From positions 1-64,000 of the forward strand of contig NZ_CP157942.1 in assembly GCF_040207875.1 (NCBI RefSeq): a stretch of DNA of 64,000 bases, read 5' to 3'. The notes beneath the pieces were generated by a model. That model was given only the letters and a program-made list of their open reading frames with translations, was not told the origin of the DNA and made no database searches. The DNA is from Wolbachia endosymbiont of Armadillidium arcangelii. Lineage in GTDB: Bacteria; Pseudomonadota; Alphaproteobacteria; Rickettsiales; Anaplasmataceae. Every line of letters begins with the position of its first letter. Positions within the stretch are counted from its first letter, which is position 1. The position numbers and the translations under genes were made by a program. Shown here in pieces: positions 45,797 through 55,969 of the stretch.

Positions 45797-46870
45797 ATGC
45801 AAAAACGTCATATAACTATTTGTTGTGTACTGCTTTTCATAATAGGAGCATTATTTTTGATACGTCCTATGGTTGTCCCGTGTCTCATATCTGTTTTTGT
45901 TGCACATTTGTTTAATCCGTTAGTAACCAAGTTTGAAAAATGTAGAATACCGCGTTCATGTTCCGTAATTTTTATAATACTTGCCTTATTGATAGCTTTT
46001 ATATTAGCTATCACATTTGTTTTACCTATTGTATATGTTCAAATTACTTTAATATTAAATTTCTTAGTGAATAAGGTACCTTCATTAAAGCTTAAAGTGA
46101 TTCCTTCTGTATTAGAATTTCTTAATATAAAAACTGAAGATAGTTTATTTGATCACTTGTCTAAAAATCTAGTAGAAAATTACAGTGATTATATATCTTA
46201 TTTTATAAATGCTCTTAGCATGGGCAGCAATCTTATAATTCAAGTGTTAAGTTCAAGCTTTAGCTTGATTTACATGGCATCATTAATAGCTATTACGCTT
46301 GTGGTGTTCTTCTATATGTTGCGTGATTGGCCTTTAATTGTAGAAAAAGCCAAGAAACTAATTCCCATTTCTTACAGAGAAAAAGCTGCAGATTATTTTT
46401 CCAAAGTAGATTTCATTATATCTAATTACCTAAAGGGACAGTTAAACGTATGTATAGTCATGATGATCTTTTACTCCGTGAGCCTTAGCATAATCGGGCT
46501 GAAGCATTCTGTAGCTATTGGAATTTTATCAGGAACATTAACATTTATACCCTACATAGGGCCATTATTATACACTATTATTGGGTTTCTGAGTGCCATC
46601 ACTCAATTTAGTGGGTGGTTTGAAAGTGCTGCTGTCTTGCTGTTATTTAGTGTTGGACAATTAATAGACTCAAGCATATTAGTTCCTTTATTAATAGGAA
46701 AAAAAGTTCATATACATCCAACTATCATTATTTTTGGAGTTGTCATATGTACCTCATATTTTGGGTTCATAGGTATATTATTTTTTATTCCAATAATAGC
46801 AATGTTCAGTGTATTAGTAGAATATACAGTCAATAAATATTTTGAAAGTGAGCTTTATAAAAATGGCTAA
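45797..46870 (+). CDS. AI-2E family transporter / PerM-like permease
   Basis: A 357-residue membrane protein with about eight hydrophobic helices. It begins with a helix pair (about residues 9-25 and 60-85), then a soluble amphipathic part (about 95-150), and the family core with GQLNVCIVMMIFYSVSL, GILSGTLTFIPYIGPLLYTI (about 247-266) and QLIDSSILVPLLIGKKVHIHP (about 288-308). Members export small molecules or ions; the substrate here cannot be told. It may be cotranscribed with the Hda-like gene 113 bases downstream. Confidence 0.9.
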   Translation: MQKRHITICCVLLFIIGALFLIRPMVVPCLISVFVAHLFNPLVTKFEKCRIPRSCSVIFIILALLIAFILAITFVLPIVYVQITLILNFLVNKVPSLKLKVIPSVLEFLNIKTEDSLFDHLSKNLVENYSDYISYFINALSMGSNLIIQVLSSSFSLIYMASLIAITLVVFFYMLRDWPLIVEKAKKLIPISYREKAADYFSKVDFIISNYLKGQLNVCIVMMIFYSVSLSIIGLKHSVAIGILSGTLTFIPYIGPLLYTIIGFLSAITQFSGWFESAAVLLLFSVGQLIDSSILVPLLIGKKVHIHPTIIIFGVVICTSYFGFIGILFFIPIIAMFSVLVEYTVNKYFESELYKNG

Positions 46871-46983
46871 TTAGTTCGCGATAAAAAGAAAAATGAATCA
46901 AGGACCTCTGATACATTTGAGAAATGTAAGTGAATTTTTATGCAAAAATTATTATCAAAAAGTAACAATGCGAGAGGCTTTAC

Positions 46984-47619
46984 GTGCAATTAAATTTATT
47001 TAACAATAATCAAGTTGATTATTGTTGGCAAAATTATATCATCTTAGACGAAAATAAGCAGGTACATAACTCGATAGTTAATGATTTATCTTGGAAATGC
47101 CTGATTCTTTTTGGACCTAAAAGCTCTGGAAAAACTCACCTTGCTCATATTTGGCAATCAATAAACGATGCAATTTTTATCGATGTGAATAATTTTGTAA
47201 GCGAGATTAGGTATAGCGATGCGTTTATTTTAGAAGATGTACAAAACATTAAAGATGAGGCAATGTTGTTACATTGTTACAATTACATAAAAGAAAATGA
47301 CAAGAGACTGCTAATCACTTCTTCGATTGCGCCGAAAAAGCTTAACTTCAAACTAAAAGATTTAAACTCTCGAATATTGTCAACTATCAGCGTAAAAATT
47401 TTACCTGCAAGCGAGGAATTATTAAGAATTATGCTAATAAAACAATTTTCAGATAAACAGTTAAAAATTGACCTAAAGGTAATTAATTATATTCTAGCAA
47501 GAATAGAACGTTCTTTCCACAGCATTAATAAAATTATAGAAAAAATAGATAATGAATCTATAAGATCAAATGTAACCATTCCTTTTATTAACACTTTATT
47601 AAAAAAAAGTGCCAAGTGA
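46984..47619 (+). CDS. Hda/DnaA-like AAA+ ATPase
   Basis: A 211-residue protein starting at GTG. Walker A is GPKSSGKTHLAHIW (about residues 39-52) and the Walker B equivalent is AFILEDVQN (about 79-87). A sensor region (RLLITSSIAPKKLNFKLKDL) and a C-terminal helical lid follow. The size and lack of a DNA-binding domain IV match Hda-type regulators, which stimulate hydrolysis of DnaA-bound ATP with the sliding clamp. A possible clamp-binding stretch is at the start (QLNLFNNN, similar to QLxLxF). Confidence 0.85.
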   Translation: MQLNLFNNNQVDYCWQNYIILDENKQVHNSIVNDLSWKCLILFGPKSSGKTHLAHIWQSINDAIFIDVNNFVSEIRYSDAFILEDVQNIKDEAMLLHCYNYIKENDKRLLITSSIAPKKLNFKLKDLNSRILSTISVKILPASEELLRIMLIKQFSDKQLKIDLKVINYILARIERSFHSINKIIEKIDNESIRSNVTIPFINTLLKKSAK

Positions 47620-47689
47620 TTCCTTTTTTTGTGAGGTATTTGTTATGTATATTAAAAATTTATTAATGTCCATATATTAACGCAGTTGA

Positions 47690-48172
47690 AACCACCATGC
47701 GAGTCAAGTTAAGGAAAAAGATATGAGGAGATAGAATAATAAGTTCTCACAGATATGTTTTTAGTGAGAGAAGTAACGATGAATAAAATAACTTGCCTAT
47801 CAAATAACCTCAACAAATTTTTTAATGAAATGACAATCAATTGAAACAGAAAAGGAAGAGGCGGTTCATCATTCACAAAAGCTATAATTTTGGGCAATTG
47901 AAAACTGCAGTATAGATGCAATGTGCCAATTATTAAACGAAGAATTTGTGGAAACAGGGTTTAGGTTTACTAAAGAAGCAGTAGAATTTATGAAAAGATG
48001 GCTTTATTTAAAGATACCCTGCAAATTGATTGTAGAATCTTGCAGCAATTTAAAAGCATTGGATAGTAGCTCTGCCTAATACTATGAAAAATCTGTATAA
48101 AGGGTAGTTACAAAGGTTATGAGAGTAAGTCTAGAATAAAGTTGCAATTAGTTTTTGATTACTTAGGAGAGT
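47690..48172 (+). pseudogene. IS4-type transposase remnant interrupted by group II intron
   Basis: The plus strand gives fragments in several frames: MNKITCLSNNLNKFFNE, FTKEAVEFMKRW-like, NLAAI-KHWIVA and MKNLYKG-GYESKSRIKLQL, ending VFDYLG. These outline the N-terminal half of another IS4 transposase. The intron 3' end follows directly, so the intron probably inserted there. No gene is supportable in this stretch. Confidence 0.45.
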
Positions 48173-48303
48173 AGACCGGCGGAACTTCCCCGCTAGCCTC
48201 TCGCAGATGAAGTAGAGTGGGCAGCCAGCGAGTTACTTGTTAAGTACTTTTCCAACAACCCCTCTCCGAATCACGCATCCGTATCACGTGGCTCTCCAAT
48301 AAT

Positions 48304-49187
48304 CTAACGTTTTAAGGAGTCACCATCATATTTTCCATATTGGATTTTCTTATGGCATTCATGACAAACAACAAGAGTCTTCCTCTGTCGTTCAATCATT
48401 CTCTTTTTCCATTTCGGTAGCTCAGTATTACGTTTACCTAGCAAATCAGCAAGTTTACGTACGTGATGTACTTCAATCTGCTCTTGTGATTTACATAATT
48501 CACAAGTTTGTGCCAATAGTCTTTGCTCTATTTCACTACGCTTATTCCATATTGGTATAAGGTTGTCACTTATGCTTACCCATTTATTCCATTTTAGTGG
48601 TACAGCACCAAAGTGTGTAATTAATGGTATCTTTGATGATAAACGATCTACTCTGATTTGGATGACTTTTCGTTTTTCACCTTCATCGTTTTCAATCATC
48701 GCACCAAATTTTCTATAAATTTTCCTGCAAGTTGTTTTGTATTTAGATGCTAAAGTCTTTACTAATGATACTTCCATCACATACTTCAAATAACTTAGTG
48801 TGTGAAGGTTGTAGGCCATTTTGTAATATTGTACAATTCCTCGATATTCAGTTTGATACTGAGCAACAATACTGTAAGCTGTATCAAGTGTACGTTGAGG
48901 TAAATGTATAGGCTTTCCACAACGCATATATTCAGAACACTTTTTCTGCTTTATATGATGTGGTACACGTAACCCAATACTACCGTTAATACATCGTTGT
49001 GTCCGATGATCATGTTTATCATCTGCATGCAAGACGTGTATTTCATAACCCAAAAAATTGGCTTTGCTATCACATGCGTGTGTAATAAGCGTTTTATCTT
49101 CATTAAGCATAAGTTTGAGCTCCTCATTGAGGAATTTAGCAATCTCATTTTTAATTTGTTCAGCTTCATTTTTTGGTCCTGCAAACC
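48304..49187 (-). pseudogene. Group II intron maturase and HNH endonuclease part
   Basis: Continuation of the intron protein after the frameshift at about 49192. It reads GFAGPKNEAEQIKNEIAKFL, then LNEDKTLITHACDSKANFLG, maturase domain X (YLKYVMEVSLVKTLASKYKT) and a C-terminal HNH domain with zinc-binding CELCKSQEQIEVHHVRKL and LVVCHECHKK. This part would normally be fused to the RT part. Confidence 0.85.
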
Positions 49188-49190
49188 CTA

Positions 49191-50105
49191 CTAGAAAGCA
49201 TACCTAACATACCAAAGACGTCGATAATTTGGATCGCAAGAATCCTTAGATGGCATACTCTGCACTAATTGACGCAGTTGTTTTGCTTGATCCCAGTTCC
49301 CTTGTTTTCTCATCATCGATACTTGCATGGTTAACCTTAAATATTTTGGATTTGTCCTTCTTCGCTTACCTCGGTTATTTGCTGGTATTAGTATATGCTC
49401 CACATGTTTATCTAACCGATCGAGTAATATGTTACTCAGAATTGGACCAATAATAGAACCTTGTGGTACCCCACTATGACTCTTATTGTACTTCCAATTT
49501 TCCATATATCCTGCTTTTAACAGTCGATTGATTAGCTGAATAAAACGGTTATCTTGGAAGCTTTCACTCAGTATTTTCAACAACATAGTATGATCAATTG
49601 AGTCATAACATGCACTGAGATCTCCCTCTATAAACCATTTTGTACCTCTGCCTTTTTGCATTACTGCTCTTAATGCAGTGTGGCATCCACGCTTTGGTCG
49701 AAATCCATGTGAACATTCACTAAATTTAGGCTCATAGTAGGCTTCCAATATTAATCGGATTACTTCTTGAAGTAACTTATTTGACCATGTTGGCAATCCT
49801 AACGGCCTGCGTTTACCACTCTTCTTTAAAATATAGATACGTTTTACTGGTGTCCACCGATATCGCTCATAGCGTAGATCCTCTATGATTTTATCGATTT
49901 TCTCCAAAGACATACCATCAACTGTTTCAGTTGTCACACCTTCTGTCATAGCACCTTTATTACAACAAAGTTTGCCATACGCTCGAAGGTAAAGATCACG
50001 CTGATAAAGTAGGCGATATACGTTTTTAACCGGCAAATTTCTTTGTCCACGTTCACGTATAATGTTAAGTATTGTTTCAGCCTGCGTACCTCCCAATTTC
50101 AACAT
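49191..50105 (-). pseudogene. Group II intron reverse transcriptase part, active site deleted
   Basis: From the probable ATG at 50105 (MLKLGGTQAETILN). RT motifs are in YILKKSGKRRPLGLPTWSNK, GFRPKRGCHTAL, FIEGDLSACYDSIDHTMLL (first catalytic Asp) and SGVPQGSIIGPILSNILL. The frame then ends at WYVRYAF, where family members have YVRYADDF. Seven bases encoding the DD and part of the next codon are missing, so the enzyme cannot be made in active form. Confidence 0.88.
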
Positions 50106-50746
50106 TCGATTATCTGTCACCCTTTGCCCTGTATGTGGCTTTCCCACACTCCCCGGTGATTCGTTACTTTCACGACTACTACGATGACTCCGTAACCATA
50201 GAACTCGCATTCCTTAGGTCATCCCATGTTCCGTCACTAAGAACTGTTCTAGATCAACTTAGGTTTTCTATTCATCCTCTTAAATAAGTTCACTACTTAT
50301 CGTTCTACAGCCAGAATGTCACACAGACGAAAGTTTAATCTTTGCTTACTGTAGACATGGGGTTTTAAATGTGATACCCATGGATGTGAAGTTCCACCCC
50401 TGAAGATTGGAATTCAAGCAGTTTAGCTTTAACCATATTGATCAGGTGTTGCAAGCCGTTATCTTACACATCTTCAGATAACTCTCGCTTTACATACATG
50501 CTCTTGTCCTCCTTCCCTTTCGGGTTAAAGTTAGTTGTTCACCTCGAGGCCCTTTATTCTGAACCCCGCTTAGCTCCGCTAAGTATTTCTTAATGCGTAC
50601 CACGGCGCACACTCTCGGTTTATACAGCTCCCGTTATTCAGCCTTTTGATCTCAATCCTAGTGTCCAGTGATAGAAAATATTTGGAGACCTCTTTCTCAC
50701 TTTTGCTAGAAATTGTCTTGCTATTCTTTTGTGACCCCTGAGTCTC

Positions 50747-51985
50747 TTAAGTAGAAACCTTTTTTTGAGGCTCAATTTTAACGTTAATGTGTGAAGCTCT
50801 GAGTTCTGTTAGGGGGCTTTCCAGCTGAACGTCTAACTTATTCTGTATATTCGATAAGCAAATCAAAGCTGAGTCACAATTTTCATCAAACTGCTTCGCT
50901 TCATGCATACCATCGATTATTTCCTCTAATTCTTCCACATCATCCATTTCTTGCGGCACACTTTTTAATATCGCTTTTATTTGGCTTAAGTTTTGACAAA
51001 TTTTCTCCTGATATCCAGCAATTTTTCCTTGATATATATCAATCATTTTTTGACATGCATTGCCTCTAAATGGATGTTCTTTTTTCTCTTTTGTGTAAGA
51101 ACTTTGAAAGTCTTTACAGTTAAGGATTGCTTCTCTATGTTTTTTTATGTCATTAATTGCGCTGACTATCGACTTATCTATTTTCTTCAAATTTTCTTCC
51201 CGTTCTTCTCTTTTAATTATACTTTTGGATTCATTTTTCATTTGGTTATACAGGTTTCTGCATTCTTTGTAAGATACCATTGGTTGTAATATTCCTTCTT
51301 CTACACCTTTATTGTAAAAATTCTTCAACTCATCACTTGATAGTATTGTTATAGCATCTTCCCTTTTGCCTTGTGATTTAGGATACTTTTTATTCAATGA
51401 ACTAACATGATTTAACAAGAAATCTTTAACTAGCTCTTCCTTTTTAACTTCAGCTAATTTTTCTAGTGTTTCTATATATTTTAGAACTTCTGCAAAGAGC
51501 TGTACACCAGATGGAGCAAATCCTTGAAGTGGTTTACTCTGAGCTTTATAAAAATCGGTTTGTAAGAAATCTTCAGCTTGTTTTTTTATTACTGAAAGTT
51601 CATTAAAGGCTTTTTCTGGATTGATTTTTCTCAAAATACCAACAGTTTTTCTAATCGCTTTTTCTCTCTTTTTATCACCTTGTTTTTCATTTAATATCAG
51701 ATGTTCAATTTTGGTAAAAGCTTTACCTTGATCACTCTTTGCAATGTTACAAACGATGTTTTTTACAACTTTTTCAGTTGCTGCATAATCTATTTCTTTT
51801 GCAAAGCAGTCAACAAATGATTGCCAAACTTTTTTATTAACAAGCTTACCTGTCTTATTTTCAAAATCTTCTATATCTTTGAATCCTAAAATAGTATAGA
51901 GATTTTTTTCAACTATTGGTTCGGCATGTTGTTTTGCCACTTTACCTTTTATATATGGAAATTTACTAATCTTAGTTGTACCCAC
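50747..51985 (-). CDS. Hypothetical coiled-coil protein
   Basis: A 412-residue soluble protein of no known family. It is Lys/Glu-rich and almost entirely helical in appearance, with likely coiled coils around residues 225-285 and 300-375. The N-terminal 60 residues (TKISKFPYIKGKVAKQHAEP) are less helical. There are no membrane segments, signal peptide or catalytic motif. It begins with ATG after a tgaggtaac ribosome site. It is uninterrupted although surrounded on both sides by dead introns and IS elements, which argues for selection. It could be a host-directed protein or a cargo gene of a lost mobile element. Confidence 0.7.
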   Translation of the reverse strand: MGTTKISKFPYIKGKVAKQHAEPIVEKNLYTILGFKDIEDFENKTGKLVNKKVWQSFVDCFAKEIDYAATEKVVKNIVCNIAKSDQGKAFTKIEHLILNEKQGDKKREKAIRKTVGILRKINPEKAFNELSVIKKQAEDFLQTDFYKAQSKPLQGFAPSGVQLFAEVLKYIETLEKLAEVKKEELVKDFLLNHVSSLNKKYPKSQGKREDAITILSSDELKNFYNKGVEEGILQPMVSYKECRNLYNQMKNESKSIIKREEREENLKKIDKSIVSAINDIKKHREAILNCKDFQSSYTKEKKEHPFRGNACQKMIDIYQGKIAGYQEKICQNLSQIKAILKSVPQEMDDVEELEEIIDGMHEAKQFDENCDSALICLSNIQNKLDVQLESPLTELRASHINVKIEPQKKVST

Positions 51986-52107
51986 AATGTTACCTCAATG
52001 TTAACGCTATCTATAAAAGTATAAAGATTTAATATTTAATTTTTAATTAACGCCAGCATTATTAGCGCAGTTAGCTGCAGAGATATAGCTAAAGTAATTT
52101 AGGCTTA

Positions 52108-52144
52108 CCGACAACCGTCATCCCGCTACGTGTTAGCGGGTGAC
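52108..52144. repeat. Short palindrome of the WPE kind
   Basis: The stem cccgcta...tagcggg lies within 'gtcatcccgctacgtgttag' and the following gtgac. It abuts the IS3 left end at 52141, as if the IS inserted next to the palindrome. Confidence 0.55.
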
Positions 52145-53119
52145 CTTACCCAGAAAAAGTAGAGAGGAAGTAAAGAAGTTTTTGCTATGAAAATAAAAAG
52201 TTCAGGAATGCAATGTAGAATGTCTACGCTGTTTATTATAAAAAATTTCTATATATTCAAATATTGCGGTGTTGTGCAGAGTATTGTGAAGTATCAATGA
52301 GTATGAGTGAACTAAAAAAGCTCTCTGAAACAGCATTATCATAACAACAACCTTTGTCTAGAAATAATACTTTTTGTACTCAGTAAAAATTGATAATTTT
52401 TAGAGGTGTATTGTGATCCTTGATCGCTATAAGCAGATTTGCGCAATAGCCATATCTATGCCTATCAACTAAATCTATTATTGCCAACCATCCTTGATTG
52501 GTTTTTATGTACGTAAACCCATATCTTGTTTAGTTGATCAGTGGTGAAATTCTGATTCAATATGTTATTTGTAGTTTTAAACCTTCATCTAAGCTTAGCT
52601 TGAATGCCATTTTTCTGCATAACATTGTTTTGATTTTACCTAAAGCCTTTAATTCAGTTTAGGAGCTCCGTACCTGCATTGTGATGCTTTTCTTTGTATG
52701 AGCTCTTCTCTTATTGTTTTTTTCTGAGTAATCCATCTATACAAGCAGATACGTTCAAAAACCTTCATAATTCCCGTGTTTTATAGCAGTTTTCATGTTC
52801 TTTTATAAAAACTCTTTTTGGTTTGCAAAATATCCCAGGGCTTTTTTTAAAATGTCTCTTTCTCTCGTTGCCAGCTCTTTCTTTAAATCAAACTTTTCTT
52901 TGTCACAAGTTCCTTTTCCTGGGTTCCAGACATTGTATGTTTTTACCCACCTGCTTAGCCGCTAATACCCAAATCTCTTCCTATTTTTGCTGATGATTGA
53001 CCTGTTTCTTTTTCCAGTCTTCATTTTTGCATTCTGCTGTATGTTCTCTTCTTTTTGTCATATCACACCTCTTTGAAAAAACTTCTTAACTTCCTCTCTA
53101 CTTTTTCTGGGTAAGGTCA
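52141..53119 (-). mobile_element. IS3-family element, shortened and decayed, both ends present
   Basis: The ends are a long inverted repeat: tgaccttacccagaaaaagt followed by agagaggaagt at the left, and the complement at the right (about 53087-53119), with TG...CA termini. The inside is a degraded copy of the element at 39.2-40.4 kb (for instance gctttttttaaaatgtctct, 'acatattttaaaacct...ctaaagcc') and has no reading frame left. At 979 bases it is shorter than an active IS3. Confidence 0.82.
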
Positions 53120-53483
53120 CTTCCTCCAGTCCTTGCCTTTATTGACTTGTTCCAGAGCACCTTTTAGGAATACAAAGGATCTCCCAAGTTCACTTAGAAT
53201 CCATTTCAACACATGACACGGCCTCAGATCCCGATAGAGTGAGTGATAACTTGCCTTGTTGTTACCCTTCATGCTGTCTTCCATCTCATGGAAAATGTCA
53301 ACCTCTATGTCATAACAAATTTCGGGACTCAACACCTTCACTTTCGTTGTACCCTGCAATTGTCCATTCCATTAGCTTTGATACGCTCGTTACCTTACGC
53401 ACCATAATGGTCTGTTCTAGGCTATTGGCTAGACTTTGCCTAGGTTGACCAACTGTACTCTAAGCGCTTCTCTTGGCGCACAC
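53120..53483 (-). pseudogene. Group II intron 5' fragment
   Basis: Starts GTGTGCGCCAAGAGAAGCGC on the minus strand, the same start as the intron at 50612. It runs through intron RNA sequence to '...gaacaagtcaataaaggc', where the IS3 end begins. The ending resembles the start of the fragment at 58925-59192 ('gaacaagtcaacaaaggcg'). No ORF is present. Confidence 0.7.
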
Positions 53484-53889
53484 ATATTCAGGTTCATCCT
53501 GATAGGCTGTTCGGATGCTTAAATTCTTGAAATATATCTTGCTTTAGAGAAAGCTTGCTTTGAAGGTACATGTCAACGGCTCCATAAGTTCACATTCTAT
53601 TCCCAAACTTTTTTTAACTAACTATAGAAAATACTGTCGAAAAAGGAAGTTTTCTTGTTCGTGTGAAACTGTTTTTTCCAATATAATGGATTTTCTGAAA
53701 AGTTTTCGAGTATATTGCATTTTTTATTTGTAAGATAAGATTTTTTCCTTTTTGCATGTTTCACCTAAAAAAGACACATTTTAAACTTTTTTATTGAAAT
53801 AAAATAGAAACAAAAGTCCTGTCTCTTGTAGTATTTTACTCCTTAATATCTCCCCTTAAGTTGACGCCATTGCCTGAACGGATACAATT
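53484..53889. other. Intergenic region with no recognisable feature
   Basis: About 400 bases that are AT-rich with T-runs. No reading frame, repeat or RNA could be supported here. Confidence 0.5.
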
Positions 53890-55857
53890 TTATGATATTA
53901 AACGAACAGGTGGCTTAACTTTTTTGCCAGAAGAAAAGGCGGCAAGGAGCAAACCAAAAGCGATGAGGAAGGATCCAAACCATATTACAGACATTCCAGG
54001 TTTATAGTGCACTTTAGCTGCGATTTTGCTCTTACTCTTATCAATCTCACCGATTACGACATAAATATCAGAAAGCAAATTGTGGTAGATATTGCTTTCA
54101 ACATTTTTCTGACCTTCCACAAGGTAAAATCTATATTCAGGGGCTATCTCACCTAATATCTTGTTATTCAACAAATTCCTGATATCCATTGTTCCTCTCA
54201 CTGCATGGAAGTTTTCCTTTTTTATCAATTCAATATTTCGTAAAGTAACTTTAAATTTATTGACTGTTATGCTATCCCCTATTTTTAAGTAATTTTCTTT
54301 TTTCTCCTGCCAGCCAACCGAATATGTTATACCAAGCACTAGAATTGCCACTCCAGCATGAGCAAGCATCATTGCATAGTAGGATTTAGAAACTTTTCTT
54401 GCTAATAAAATTGATTCACCAAGTGCTACCTTAAATAAACGAATTCTTTTACTATATGCTTCTAAAATAAAGACTAATAATGCTATGGAGATAGCAACTG
54501 ATAGCACAATTATTAGCTCCATGTGAAAGATAAACGGCAAAATAGCTGCAGCACTACAGAATGAAAATCTATATTCACGGAATATTGGCAATAGACTATT
54601 TCCCCGCCAACAGCAGTATTGCCCGATCATGGTGAGCACTAGAATAGCCAGTGCAATAGGGTTAAATAAGGAATTATAGTATGGTGCTCCAACTGAAATT
54701 AATTCACCGGTTAAATATTCGAGCACTGTAGGGTATAAGGTGCCAACGAACACAATGAAAAAGGCAGTGATGAATAATAAATTGTTCATCAGCATCATCG
54801 TAAGGCGTGAAAAGAATCTTCTACCCTCTGTCACTTGAGTAGCAGATTTCTTTTCAGATTCCAATGTCGAGCACTGAAAAGATGTGCAATTTTTTCTCGT
54901 AAATACTACGAATATTACTAAGCTACTGACTGTAATTATACCAAGTAGAGCTAATATATATAGTCCATATCTTGGGTCATCTGCAAACGTGTGCACTGAG
55001 GTGAGTATTCCTGAGCGAACTAGAAATGTTCCAGTCACACTCAAGATAAAAGTTGTAAGCGTAAGCAAAATAGCAAAGTTCCTCAAAATATTGAAATTCC
55101 GTACCACGAGCAACAAATGTGTAAGCGCTACTGCAATTAGCCACGGCATCAAAGAAACGTTTTCTACTGGATCCCAAAACCAAAATCCACCCCACCCAAG
55201 TTCGCGATACGCCCACCAGCTACCTAAGCTGATGCCAAAAGTGAGCAGCGACCAAGAAATAAGTACCCAAGGCCTGACAATTTTAGCCCAAACATTTCCT
55301 TCAACTTTTGCAATTAATCCAGCTATAGAGAGCGAAAAAGGAACGCTAAACCCAAGGTACCCCAAATATAATATCGGTGGGTGAATAGCAAGACCTATAT
55401 CTTGCAATATCGGATTAAAACCCAGTCCATCTGTTTCAATGCCTGGCATTTTAGTGAAGGGGCTGGATTCAAGTAAAGTGAACAATAAAAAACAAAAGCA
55501 AATCAAGCCTTGGGTGATCAAGGATACTTTCTTCAATTTACTGTCGTTATCAGTAAAAATACCCATCAAAAATAGGTAAAAGGTGAGCACTAAGGTCCAA
55601 AGCAACATAGACCCTTCTTTATTTCCCCAAACACCACAAATCTTGTAGATCAAAGGTTTTGTTGTGTGTGAATGGTAATATACGTTTTCAAGTGAGAAAT
55701 CATTTGTAATGTGGCAGTAGATCAAAATAGCCATTGATGTTGATACACAAAAAAATATGGCAGTGGTAATAAACCGACAAGAACTGAGCGGTAAAAACGA
55801 ATATGTCAAAGACAATAAGCAGGCTACCAATAGCAGTATATTCCCAAATTCAGGCAT
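53890..55857 (-). CDS. ccmF: Cytochrome c-type biogenesis haem lyase subunit
   Basis: A 655-residue, multi-helix inner-membrane protein of System I cytochrome c maturation, which transfers haem from CcmE to apocytochrome c with CcmH. The tryptophan-rich WWD domain is GWGGFWFWDPVENVSLMPWL (about residues 227-246). Conserved haem-ligand His lie in GLAIHPPILYLGY (about 164-176) and in VHTFADDPRYGLY (about 305-317). Length is normal and the frame is uninterrupted. It is an essential gene isolated among dead mobile DNA. Confidence 0.95.
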   Translation of the reverse strand: MPEFGNILLLVACLLSLTYSFLPLSSCRFITTAIFFCVSTSMAILIYCHITNDFSLENVYYHSHTTKPLIYKICGVWGNKEGSMLLWTLVLTFYLFLMGIFTDNDSKLKKVSLITQGLICFCFLLFTLLESSPFTKMPGIETDGLGFNPILQDIGLAIHPPILYLGYLGFSVPFSLSIAGLIAKVEGNVWAKIVRPWVLISWSLLTFGISLGSWWAYRELGWGGFWFWDPVENVSLMPWLIAVALTHLLLVVRNFNILRNFAILLTLTTFILSVTGTFLVRSGILTSVHTFADDPRYGLYILALLGIITVSSLVIFVVFTRKNCTSFQCSTLESEKKSATQVTEGRRFFSRLTMMLMNNLLFITAFFIVFVGTLYPTVLEYLTGELISVGAPYYNSLFNPIALAILVLTMIGQYCCWRGNSLLPIFREYRFSFCSAAAILPFIFHMELIIVLSVAISIALLVFILEAYSKRIRLFKVALGESILLARKVSKSYYAMMLAHAGVAILVLGITYSVGWQEKKENYLKIGDSITVNKFKVTLRNIELIKKENFHAVRGTMDIRNLLNNKILGEIAPEYRFYLVEGQKNVESNIYHNLLSDIYVVIGEIDKSKSKIAAKVHYKPGMSVIWFGSFLIAFGLLLAAFSSGKKVKPPVRLIS

Positions 55858-55969
55858 AAAAAATTATAGTTTTTATATAAACAATATTACTGATGACAAG
55901 TTAGAAGTTAAAGTGTTAATTGACGCTTGCTATTGATGCTATAGGGAGAGTGGACCGGCGGACCTTTGG

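Larger units (their letters stand above)
48190..50612 (-). mobile_element. Group II intron, full length but with inactivated ORF
   Basis: The 5' end is GTGTGCGCC on the minus strand at 50612. Another intron fragment in the window begins with the same nine bases (53483). About 500 bases of intron RNA precede the RT gene. After the maturase stop at 48304 a domain V-like hairpin (gagagccacgtgatacgg, about 48256-48300) and a short domain VI-like segment follow. The 3' end is placed near 48190, approximately. Confidence 0.78.
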
